A stretch of 5,564 nt of DNA from Planctomycetaceae bacterium (lineage in GTDB: Bacteria; Planctomycetota; Planctomycetia; Pirellulales; Thermoguttaceae), in contig JAISJZ010000279.1 in NCBI GenBank assembly GCA_031261125.1, positions 1 to 5,564 on the forward strand, given 5' to 3'. The position numbers and the translations under genes were made by a program. The notes under the pieces were generated by a model. The model worked only from the letters and a program-made list of their open reading frames with translations, searched no databases and had not been told where the DNA came from. Of the stretch, positions 1 to 5,564 are shown in pieces; positions within the stretch are counted from its first letter, which is position 1; each line of letters opens with the position of its first letter.

Positions 1-1254
1 CCGTAATTCCTGATGAATCAGCCGCGACAACTTATTCGACAACAGCGACGTGTGCAGTTGCGTCAATCTATCCGCCCGCTTCGGCAACGTTTGACCGATA
101 AGCGTTTCGTAAAGAGAAAATAATTGTTCGGTATTAACGTTTTCCTGCAAACCAATCGTGGCGAGAATTTGCGGCAACAAGGACGAAGCGTCATCGCAGC
201 GCAGCGGCTCAAACAAATTGTTCGACCAGTTGGCATCGTCGTGTTCCTCTCTCACAACGGCAACGCTCTCTTGCGGAACACCGAATAAACGGTGTGCGAA
301 CCGCTCCGGCGTTTTCCGTTCAATGTTCAACTTGTTCGTTATCGTTGCCGACGTTGCAATGCACACCGGTTCTTTGTCCGCAGCGGCAAACTGTTTCAAA
401 CGGCGAATCAAACACGCCGTCTCCGCACCGATTTGTCCCGAAAACGTATGCGCTTCGTCAAAAACGAGAAATTCCAAACGGGAATCGTCGAACAACTCCG
501 CATCGACTTGCCGCGTTAAGAGCAGTTCCAACTGCTTAATGTTCGTCAACAGAATCCGCGGTTTCTTTTCCCGCAACGCTTGCCGCGAACATAACTCTTC
601 ATACGGATGCACCGTAATCGGTTCGCCCTTGTCCCGCAACTCATTCAAAACAAATTGATAATCGGCGGCAGTCGAACCCTTCGGCAACCGTTTGCCCTGA
701 ACCTCGCTTTCATTTTCCGGCGTTTTACCGACATACATACCAAACGTAATTTCTGTTCCGGCGAGCAGTCCCCGCAAGCGGTCGAGTTGGTCTTCGGCAA
801 GAGCATTCATCGGATAAACAATCACGGCGGTAATCCCCGGCGATGCGTCCTCGTCCCGAAGAAATAAGCAACGGCTTATGATGGGATACATAAACGTCTC
901 CGTTTTTCCGCTGCCCGTTCCGGTGCTGACGACCGTGGGATGTCCTTCGTGAATGGATTCAACCGCCGTCTGCTGATGACCGTAAAGACGTTCAATTTGT
1001 TTCGGAATAATCTTGCGGAGATGCGGATGAAAAATGCCTCTACTGACAAAGTCGGTTATTTTCGCCCCTTCCCGAAACGGCTGCGACAGCGAAACATAAG
1101 GTCCCTTGTGCAGCGGCGTGTGCCGATGCTTATCAAGGTCGAGCAATTCGTGAAGTTGCCGATTCAAAACCGGCGACGAAAAAGGATACGCCGAACGTTG
1201 ATACTGTAAAAACGTCCGTAAAAGTCCTTCGGAAAAAGCAATGGGGTTTAACAT
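1..1254 (-). CDS. DEAD/DEAH-box SF2 helicase, COG1205/YprA-like (DrmA/DruE-type candidate), 3' end outside window
   Basis: The frame is open from an ATG at 1252-1254 to the left window edge, giving 418 visible N-terminal residues. An in-frame TAA at 1267-1269 makes this ATG the first possible one. Superfamily 2 ATPase motifs appear in order: a Q-motif-like YGHQQTA near residue 91, Walker A STGTGSGKTE (110-119, K117), motif Ia YPMNALAEDQ (147-156), LLTNIKQLELLL (235-246), DEAH in FLVFDEAHTFSG (D266-H269) and motif III TSAT (301-304). Both the N-terminal segment (YPFSSPVLNRQ, PLHKGPYVSLS) and the core resemble, from memory, very large bacterial helicases of defence islands. The second RecA domain and any DUF1998 region would lie beyond the window. 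The likely role is ATP-driven translocation on or remodelling of nucleic acid in the cytoplasm, working with the upstream methylase; that link is inferred from synteny. No Shine-Dalgarno sequence precedes the ATG, only C7A4. DrmA, DruE or another YprA relative cannot be separated here. Confidence 0.93.
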   Translation of the reverse strand, partial: MLNPIAFSEGLLRTFLQYQRSAYPFSSPVLNRQLHELLDLDKHRHTPLHKGPYVSLSQPFREGAKITDFVSRGIFHPHLRKIIPKQIERLYGHQQTAVESIHEGHPTVVSTGTGSGKTETFMYPIISRCLFLRDEDASPGITAVIVYPMNALAEDQLDRLRGLLAGTEITFGMYVGKTPENESEVQGKRLPKGSTAADYQFVLNELRDKGEPITVHPYEELCSRQALREKKPRILLTNIKQLELLLTRQVDAELFDDSRLEFLVFDEAHTFSGQIGAETACLIRRLKQFAAADKEPVCIATSATITNKLNIERKTPERFAHRLFGVPQESVAVVREEHDDANWSNNLFEPLRCDDASSLLPQILATIGLQENVNTEQLFSLYETLIGQTLPKRADRLTQLHTSLLSNKLSRLIHQELR

Positions 1255-1265
1255 TTTTGGGGGGG

Positions 1266-1385
1266 ATTAAATGCGAAACAATGCGAAATAACGAAATAAT
1301 GCGAAAGAATAAAAAAAAATAAAATTTTTTCGCATCTTTTCGCTATTTCGCATTATTTCGCATTTAATATTATTTCGCATTCTGT
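1266..1385. repeat. 120-bp palindromic AT-rich direct repeat, copy 1 (GxxExxY-helicase spacer)
   Basis: This copy matches 1791-1909 base for base except for one extra A in the run at 1311-1319 (nine A against eight). Internally, 1266-1310 and 1324-1368 form 45-bp inverted arms with about five mismatches, centred on an A/T run. The arms carry repeated ATGCGAA (left) and TTCGCAT (right) units, and one further TTCGCAT unit follows at 1374-1380. It fills nearly the whole gap between the GxxExxY stop and the helicase start, ending 11 bases before the helicase ATG. A transcript would fold into a long AT-rich hairpin that could act as a terminator, attenuator or RNase III target. It could equally be a mobile-element end or a protein-binding array. 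Confidence 0.95.
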
Positions 1386-1390
1386 ATTGT

Positions 1391-1780
1391 TTATTTAAGC
1401 CGAGAATTAAGTATCCTATCAACGGTCGCTTTGGGGTAATGTCCGAAGTTGATGAGCAGTCCGAGGCGTGTTTCTGACATTCGCAGATAGTTTAATACTT
1501 GTGCCTTATGTTCCGGGGCAACATCGCTAACGGCTTTAATCTCAACGATGATGGTATTGTAGCACACGAAATCGGCACGGTAGGTCTTGTCAATCCATTC
1601 GCCTTTATATTGAAGCCGAAGTTCTTTTTGGGACTCAAAAGGAATGTGCTGCGCACACATTTCTCTGGCGAAACATTCTTGATACACCTGCTCCGCAAAA
1701 CCGCAGCCGATTTCCCGGTACACTTCAAAAGCGGCACCTTGAATCGCATAACACTCTTCTTTGAAAATTATTTCGTCCAT
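1391..1780 (-). CDS. GxxExxY family protein, PD-(D/E)XK nuclease-like fold
   Basis: This is a complete 129-residue protein from ATG (1778-1780) to TAA (1391-1393). The naming motif is present as G27-F-A-E30-Q-V-Y33, after the typical helix AIQGAAFEVYREIGCG. It is followed by a nuclease-like core: D70 in YRADFVCYN, then E80-I-K82 in IIVEIKAV, matching the D...ExK arrangement of PD-(D/E)XK enzymes. Length and layout fit the family, so the protein looks intact. Family members have no well-established function; nucleic-acid cleavage is inferred from the fold. The gene lies between the methylase and the helicase on their strand, but a near-identical 120-bp palindromic repeat flanks it on each side. 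It may therefore be an inserted cassette rather than an original operon member. No Shine-Dalgarno sequence is visible; the ATG follows an AT-rich leader (ATTAAAACCA). It could be a mobility nuclease, a defence accessory or a passenger. Confidence 0.92.
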   Translation of the reverse strand: MDEIIFKEECYAIQGAAFEVYREIGCGFAEQVYQECFAREMCAQHIPFESQKELRLQYKGEWIDKTYRADFVCYNTIIVEIKAVSDVAPEHKAQVLNYLRMSETRLGLLINFGHYPKATVDRILNSRLK

Positions 1781-1790
1781 TGGTTTTAAT

Positions 1791-1909
1791 ATTAAATGCG
1801 AAACAATGCGAAATAACGAAATAATGCGAAAGAATAAAAAAAATAAAATTTTTTCGCATCTTTTCGCTATTTCGCATTATTTCGCATTTAATATTATTTC
1901 GCATTCTGT
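1791..1909. repeat. 119-bp palindromic AT-rich direct repeat, copy 2 (methylase-GxxExxY spacer)
   Basis: This is the second copy of the repeat at 1266-1385, in the same orientation and offset by 525 bases (524 after the single-A difference). It lies 11 bases upstream of the GxxExxY ATG and 11 bases downstream of the methylase stop, so it occupies almost the entire spacer. Identity falls off sharply outside the repeat: G against T at the left edge, and divergence straight after CATTCTGT at the right. The two copies are thus discrete units rather than parts of a longer duplication. Confidence 0.95.
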
Positions 1910-1920
1910 TATTAAAGTTA

Positions 1921-4900
1921 CTAAAAAAGTATATCCGTTTTGACTGGTTTTTCAACGCCGAGCATTAGATTTTCGGCATGCATTTCACATTCTTTCCAAC
2001 TTTCGGCAGCATCTTGCGAAAGTTGCCAGTCGTAAAATTTAGCCCCGAAAAACTTCGCCGCTTCGTCGGGAAGTTGCCAGTCATCAACGGCACAAGTTCC
2101 GCCGCTAATATCCTCGAAACAACGTTGTGCCAAGACGGTGCTGCGGCAGTGCGGCGGTAAATCCCGGTCAACACGCCAAAAACCCTTCGGGTCAAACTCG
2201 TTTTGTCTCGGCACTTCATTATGTCCGCAGTCCCGCAAAATCCATTTCACGTCGTCAAGGTCAAGCCCGTAAGCCGTAAATGCTAACGCATTACACATCG
2301 CCGTCAGCCGCGCCCGCTCGTGTGCTGTAACAGCCCAAAGTTGCCGCCAAGAAATCCCGCGCTCGCCGCCCGCTAACCACAGCGGGGCAAACATCTCACT
2401 GCAACAACTCAATCGCAATACTAACGAGTGGAGAAGGGAAAGTGTAGAGTGTAGAGAATCAAGCGATGGCAACGGGGTCTCTTGAACAATATGATAATTC
2501 AAATTTATCCCTATCAATCGTGAACGAATAGCATAATCATAAACGAAACTGTTGAGCAAAGCAGCTAAAACAAGATGATGTTTATCAAACGGTGTGTTCG
2601 ATGACAATGTTGGGACAGAATTACCGCAAGGATTGCCGCTTATCAACGTTGAATACATTGACCGCTTGTTCGTTGCATTGCCAATACCGAGAAATGTAAT
2701 TTTTACAGTATTCGTAATTTTCGTTGAGACAACGGCTTGTCCCATCAGGTATTGTGGTCGAACCGGTTTGTTTCCACTCAGATTCACTTCCCAAACGGCA
2801 GAGGGACCTTTTCCGCTAATCCAACCCTTTTCGCTGTAATCGTAATGTCCGACCATTCTTCCTTCGTAGAGCGGCAGGGCGATGGCTTTGCCGGTGATTT
2901 CGTTACTCACGGCGTTTTTGCCAGTGCCGGTTTTGAGCGTCAGCGGTTTGCCGTTCGCCTCCGTGAACGTTACCGTGTCAATGTCGTCCCAACGGATAAA
3001 CGATTTTTTATCACGAGAAAGAATTATACCGTTAGCGGCGGATTTTAATCCGTCGGGGTGATTAACCGGTTGCCAGTTCCCCTTGAGCCAGCGGTTGTAT
3101 TGGTCGGGTTTGTAGCCCCACTGTTCCCACACCGGCAGCGGCGGAAATAATGCCGAATCGTTCGTCATGTGAAATTCCGTGCTGTATTTGATACCCCAAC
3201 TTTTATCGTCGAGCATCACGGCGTTTTGATAAATTTTTTCCAGTACGGCAAGGTCTCGCTCCGATTGGATTTCGAGCAGCACCCGGCTCTTCGGCGAAAA
3301 CTTGCCGATTTGCGAAAGCGGATACGGATACACAAACTTTTCCGCGTCCTCCCAATCGTCGAGGTTCCGCCGCATAAATGCCGTTTGGATTTCCGCGCCC
3401 GCACCGTTGGTGCCGGGGCGAAACGGCGTTTTCCGCACAATAATCGGGTTGAACTTAAATCGGCTGTCGATATCAAAAATCTTGTTCCGGTTTTCAAACG
3501 AGAAAATCCATTCCCATTGTCCTTGCGACAGAAACAGTTGCCGAAGAGCAAGCGAACCGAGGTCGCTGTAAATGTTCGACGGAACAATGATGCCGAAACC
3601 CGCACGCGGCGTATCGCCCGCACCGTTGGTGCCGGGGCTAAACCGCAGGATTGCCCAATCGAGTTCGCAGAACGCTTTGTATAAATTCACATCGCCGCCG
3701 CCCTGATGACGGAACGGATGAGAAGCATCGGCATAACCGACGCTCTTCCCCCTTTCTTTCTCCCATTGCAACGCCGCATTGGCAAAACGGCGTTCGGTGA
3801 GTAAAAACGGTGCGGCAACATTCGACATCCAATTACTGAACGCCTTGAACCGTGCTTTTTCGGCAAGCCACGCCGTTTCAATTTCGCCGTTTTCCGTAAA
3901 ATACTTTTTCTGTTTGACTATCGCGTCCTGTTTGCCGTAGGTCGTGTAAAGTAAATCGAATTGCGAAAAGAACTCTTTGGAATTCGGTTTCGCAACGTCC
4001 CACGGCGGATTACCGAGAACGGCATCGAAGCCGCTGCGGTGTTCGTTGAACACATCGGGAAATTCGAGTTCCCAATGAAAGAAGCGGTATTTTTCGGCGA
4101 TGTTAGCGACGGATTTTAATCCGTCGGCGGAATAAAAATCTTTCGGCATTACGGCGTTTTCGATATCGTTTCCGTCCCAGAACCAGAGGGCGCACCACAA
4201 ATCCATTTCGTTCTTCAACTGCTGATAATCGGCACTTCGGAGCAACTCTTCGTATAACTTTTGCTGTTCGGCGGTTTCGTGAATCTTCGTATTATGAATT
4301 TTCTCAAACATCGTTTCCAGATAGCGGTGTTTGGACAGACCGCTGCCGATTTTCTGTGTATCAAAGAGCGAGCCGACGAGACATTCGACCATTTCCTGTT
4401 TCGCTTCATCGGCTTTCCGCTTAATCATTTTCGAGACCGTATCTTTGTTGTAATGCACACCGTTGGTGTGGTCTTTGTCGCCGCCTTCCCGCAGCCAAGC
4501 GGCGAGGGGATAGTGTTGATACTGGTCGAACCAAGCCCCGACGAGTGCGTTGCCGGTTTTGATTTTGTGGTCGAGAAACGACAGCGGCAAACGGTTGTCC
4601 AACGTTTCGAGCCAAAGAGATATTTTGCACAGTTCGACGGCGAGCGGATTGATATCCACGCCGTAAATGCAGCGTTCAACGATGTACCGCCTCAGCACGG
4701 CTTTGCATCGGGCTTCAAATTCGGCATCGCTTCGTTTGCACGGCAATTTTTCGCGGACGAGGAGTTCTTTACCGTCGGGAGAGTAAATCAATTCGAGAAT
4801 AGCGTGTCCTTCCCATTCTTTGATACGGTTGTAATAATGCAGGGAATCGTAAAGTGCATCGGTGCAGAGCCGAAGTGCGGCAAGCGGAAACGCCCCGGAA

Positions 4901-5564
4901 CCGCACGCCGGGTCGCAAATTTTCAGCGATAAAATTTGTTCAGGCGGAGCAACTCTATCATCGCCGGAAGAAGTTCCGCCGCTAACGAGCGGTTGCAGCG
5001 TTCGTCTTGCGGTCGGCATTGCCAATTTCGGACGGGTGTAAAATGTTCCCGACCCTTTTCGTGAGCCGTTCCAGCGGACGAGATACCATTCGCCGGGATA
5101 CACCAATCGGGCAATGAGCCGTTCTGCGGCGGTTTTCGTTTCGTGTTCATAACGAAACGTTTCCCGCTGTGATTTATCTTTCGGCTTCTTGACAATTTTT
5201 TGGAGTTCGACAATACGTCGGGCAATGGTGTAGGTGCGCGGTTCAGAATCGTTCACGGGTTCAGAATCGTTTACGGCGGGTTTTAATTCGTCGTCTTCGA
5301 CGGGACAAATTTCGTTACTAATGTCAATGTCGTTCTCTGCATCTTCGTCCGCACCTTCGATGCTTGGGCTCATTGCTTCTTTTTGTAATTTTCCGATGAG
5401 GTCTTTGAGTTCCTTATCGTTCATTTTTTCAAGCGTATCGACGGGCAGAGCGGGTTGATTGCCGATGTTGAGAAACACAATCGGCGACCCTTCACCGGCA
5501 CAGCGTAAATCGAAATCGAGCAATCCTTCGTAGAGAATCCCGATGTATTCGGCATCGAGCCGGG
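1921..5564 (-). CDS. Large Eco57I-type N6-adenine DNA methyltransferase (DrmMI/PglX-like size), 5' end outside window
   Basis: The frame runs from the right window edge to a TAG at 1921-1923, giving 1213 visible residues (residue 1 = codon 5560-5562). The open frame continues to the edge and upstream residues (AEYIGILYEGLLDFDLR) match the conserved start of such methylases, so the TTG at 5521-5523 is unlikely to be the true start. Landmarks are a motif-X-like GTFYTRPKLA (174-177 FYTR, where FYTP is usual), SAM-binding motif I CDPACGSGAF (216-225), acidic motif YGVDINPLAVELCK (300-313), and catalytic motif IV NPPW (518-521), typical of N6-adenine methylases. The C-terminal half, with LPLYEGRM (896-903) and DPKGFWRVDRD (1124-1134), is probably target recognition. 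It should methylate adenine in a specific DNA site, marking self DNA or belonging to a fused restriction-modification enzyme; no nuclease motif is visible. Residues 60-108 are acidic and low complexity. Several short palindromic repeats lie in frame. The next gene starts 140 bp downstream across a repeat. DISARM-like, BREX-like or type IIG membership is undecided. Confidence 0.95.
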   Translation of the reverse strand, partial: RLDAEYIGILYEGLLDFDLRCAGEGSPIVFLNIGNQPALPVDTLEKMNDKELKDLIGKLQKEAMSPSIEGADEDAENDIDISNEICPVEDDELKPAVNDSEPVNDSEPRTYTIARRIVELQKIVKKPKDKSQRETFRYEHETKTAAERLIARLVYPGEWYLVRWNGSRKGSGTFYTRPKLAMPTARRTLQPLVSGGTSSGDDRVAPPEQILSLKICDPACGSGAFPLAALRLCTDALYDSLHYYNRIKEWEGHAILELIYSPDGKELLVREKLPCKRSDAEFEARCKAVLRRYIVERCIYGVDINPLAVELCKISLWLETLDNRLPLSFLDHKIKTGNALVGAWFDQYQHYPLAAWLREGGDKDHTNGVHYNKDTVSKMIKRKADEAKQEMVECLVGSLFDTQKIGSGLSKHRYLETMFEKIHNTKIHETAEQQKLYEELLRSADYQQLKNEMDLWCALWFWDGNDIENAVMPKDFYSADGLKSVANIAEKYRFFHWELEFPDVFNEHRSGFDAVLGNPPWDVAKPNSKEFFSQFDLLYTTYGKQDAIVKQKKYFTENGEIETAWLAEKARFKAFSNWMSNVAAPFLLTERRFANAALQWEKERGKSVGYADASHPFRHQGGGDVNLYKAFCELDWAILRFSPGTNGAGDTPRAGFGIIVPSNIYSDLGSLALRQLFLSQGQWEWIFSFENRNKIFDIDSRFKFNPIIVRKTPFRPGTNGAGAEIQTAFMRRNLDDWEDAEKFVYPYPLSQIGKFSPKSRVLLEIQSERDLAVLEKIYQNAVMLDDKSWGIKYSTEFHMTNDSALFPPLPVWEQWGYKPDQYNRWLKGNWQPVNHPDGLKSAANGIILSRDKKSFIRWDDIDTVTFTEANGKPLTLKTGTGKNAVSNEITGKAIALPLYEGRMVGHYDYSEKGWISGKGPSAVWEVNLSGNKPVRPQYLMGQAVVSTKITNTVKITFLGIGNATNKRSMYSTLISGNPCGNSVPTLSSNTPFDKHHLVLAALLNSFVYDYAIRSRLIGINLNYHIVQETPLPSLDSLHSTLSLLHSLVLRLSCCSEMFAPLWLAGGERGISWRQLWAVTAHERARLTAMCNALAFTAYGLDLDDVKWILRDCGHNEVPRQNEFDPKGFWRVDRDLPPHCRSTVLAQRCFEDISGGTCAVDDWQLPDEAAKFFGAKFYDWQLSQDAAESWKECEMHAENLMLGVEKPVKTDILF
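2088..2109 (-). repeat. Intragenic short palindrome, family A, degenerate copy (minus orientation)
   Basis: On the minus strand this reads ATTAGCGGCGGA, six bases, then GCCG, against the family pattern GTTAGCGGCGGA-N6-TCCG. The 15 bases at 2094-2108 are identical to 4971-4985. In the methylase frame it encodes SGGTC (residues 1153-1157), matching SGGTS at the other minus-orientation copy, in the same codon phase. It is the weakest of the four members because the closing arm has a mismatch. Confidence 0.6.
2441..2454. repeat. 7-bp tandem duplication in low-complexity methylase segment
   Basis: AGTGTAG occurs twice in tandem inside a purine-rich stretch (about 2426-2460). On the coding strand this gives a Leu/Ser/His-rich peptide (DSLHSTLSLLHSLV) just after QETPLPS in the C-terminal part of the methylase. 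The reading frame is kept. It looks like a low-complexity linker formed by slippage rather than a functional site. Confidence 0.5.
3031..3056 (+). repeat. Intragenic 26-bp palindromic repeat, family A, copy 1 (plus orientation)
   Basis: The head GTTAGCGGCGGA is followed by an inverted repeat, CGGATT-TT-AATCCG at 3039-3052. It matches 4102-4127 in 25 of 26 bases. Read from the minus strand in the methylase frame it encodes DGLKSAAN (residues 837-844), in a linker between the WGYKPDQYNRWLKGNW block and the IILSRD block. The recurring peptide in unrelated parts of one protein suggests insertion of a DNA element rather than a protein motif. Confidence 0.85.
3396..3424 (-). repeat. Intragenic 29-bp hairpin repeat, family B, copy 1
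   Basis: This matches 3615-3643 in 28 of 29 bases, the first 24 being identical. The core CACC-GTT-GGTG, extended by CCCG and CGGG with a one-base bulge, can form a hairpin. In the methylase frame it encodes RPGTNGAG (PGTNGAG at residues 716-722). The two copies start exactly 219 bases (73 codons) apart and share codon phase. Confidence 0.88.
3615..3643 (-). repeat. Intragenic 29-bp hairpin repeat, family B, copy 2
   Basis: This is the second copy of the hairpin repeat at 3396-3424, with one substitution (T for G at 3639). It encodes SPGTNGAG (PGTNGAG at residues 643-649) in a loop after DWAILRF and before the AGFGIIVPSN strand of the methylase fold. A loop position is where an in-frame insertion would be tolerated. 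Confidence 0.88.
4102..4127 (+). repeat. Intragenic 26-bp palindromic repeat, family A, copy 2 (plus orientation)
   Basis: It matches 3031-3056 with one substitution (A for G at 4109). That change makes the inverted repeat a perfect 8-bp stem, GACGGATT-TT-AATCCGTC (4108-4125). Read in the methylase frame it encodes DGLKSVAN (residues 480-487), about 30 residues before the catalytic NPPW motif. Confidence 0.85.
4456..4470. repeat. Short perfect palindrome sharing the family B core
   Basis: The 15 bases form the perfect inverted repeat CACACC-GTT-GGTGTG. Its inner CACCGTTGGTG is the same 11-base core as the hairpins at 3396 and 3615, in the same codon phase, and encodes TNG within HTNGV (residues 365-369). 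The flanks differ, so it is either a decayed family B copy or a chance match. Confidence 0.45.
4962..4986 (-). repeat. Intragenic 25-bp palindromic repeat, family A, minus orientation
   Basis: On the minus strand this reads GTTAGCGGCGGA, six bases (ACTTCT), then TCCGGCG. It follows the same head-loop-tail plan as the two plus-orientation copies but is inserted the other way round. It encodes SGGTSSG (residues 194-200), in the stretch between the FYTR motif and SAM-binding motif I of the methylase. Confidence 0.72.
5240..5275 (-). repeat. 18-bp tandem duplication encoding VNDSEP twice
   Basis: Two adjacent 18-base units (5240-5257 and 5258-5275) differ by one base (C/T) and encode VNDSEP twice, at residues 97-108 of the visible methylase. 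They extend the acidic, probably disordered linker that begins near residue 60. The 18-base unit keeps the frame, consistent with a slippage or recombination duplication. Confidence 0.85.

Noticed and set aside
158..658. 166-codon plus-strand open frame opposite the helicase
   Set aside because: It is antisense to the helicase segment holding the DEAH motif. The translation is rich in Ser, Arg and Asn with no family resemblance.
1311..1330. Classical intrinsic terminator at the A/T-rich centre of the repeat
   Set aside because: The T run lies in the loop centre rather than after a GC-rich stem. Termination by the whole palindrome is possible but not shown by a standard motif.
1266..1909. CRISPR array
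   Set aside because: There are only two long repeat copies, separated by a complete gene, and the short internal units are 8-17 bases apart with no spacers of regular length.
1725..1955. Small open frames on both strands through the 119-bp repeat (also 1761-1943 plus)
   Set aside because: Their peptides only spell out the ATGCGAA/TTCGCAT units and overlap the ends of real genes. They are products of the repeat sequence.
3169..3684. 171-codon plus-strand open frame opposite the methylase
   Set aside because: It is antisense to the real gene, and its apparent repeated peptide RTVGAGAK is just the complementary reading of the 29-bp hairpin repeats.
4261..4932. 223-codon plus-strand open frame opposite the methylase
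   Set aside because: It lies wholly antisense to the region between the SAM-binding and catalytic motifs, and its translation shows no recognisable domain. It is explained by codon bias of the real gene.
5521..5523. TTG as the start of the methylase
   Set aside because: The frame stays open to the window edge and the residues before it (YIGILYEGL) fit the conserved N-terminal part of such methylases. The real start is outside the window.

Overview
The window is a compact, same-strand block of bacterial genes, all read from right to left (minus strand). It looks like part of a phage-defence or restriction-modification island. In transcription order it holds: (1) the 3' 3.6 kb of a large Eco57I-type N6-adenine DNA methyltransferase (1921-5564, 5' end outside the window); (2) a small GxxExxY-family protein with a PD-(D/E)XK nuclease-like signature (1391-1780); (3) the first 418 codons of a superfamily 2 DEAD/DEAH helicase related to COG1205/YprA-type enzymes (1-1254, 3' end outside the window). 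No rRNA, tRNA or CRISPR array is seen, and no non-coding stretch exceeds about 140 bases.

The pairing of a large adenine methylase with a large helicase on one strand resembles the drmMI-drmA order of class 1 DISARM. It also recalls islands carrying Druantia DruE-type helicases. The partner genes that would decide (an SNF2 helicase, a DUF1998 protein, a PLD nuclease or dru genes) lie outside the window, so the system type is left open.

The most unusual part is the middle. The small GxxExxY gene sits between two almost identical AT-rich repeats (120 bp at 1266-1385 and 119 bp at 1791-1909, differing by one A in a poly-A run). Each repeat is itself a long imperfect palindrome built from phased ATGCGAA/TTCGCAT units. 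The repeats fill nearly all of both intergenic gaps, so the gene looks like a cassette dropped between the methylase and the helicase.

A second layer of repeats lies inside the methylase reading frame. Four copies of a short palindrome with the head (G/A)TTAGCGRCGGA occur, two in each orientation. Two copies of a 29-bp hairpin sequence encode PGTNGAG, and a third hairpin shares its core. All keep the reading frame and resemble in principle the protein-coding palindromic elements known from Rickettsia.

The organism cannot be named. Moderate GC genes, very AT-rich spacers, no clear Shine-Dalgarno sequences before the two visible starts, and abundant small palindromes suggest an environmental or host-associated bacterium outside the well-studied groups. 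A PVC-type lineage is only a guess.
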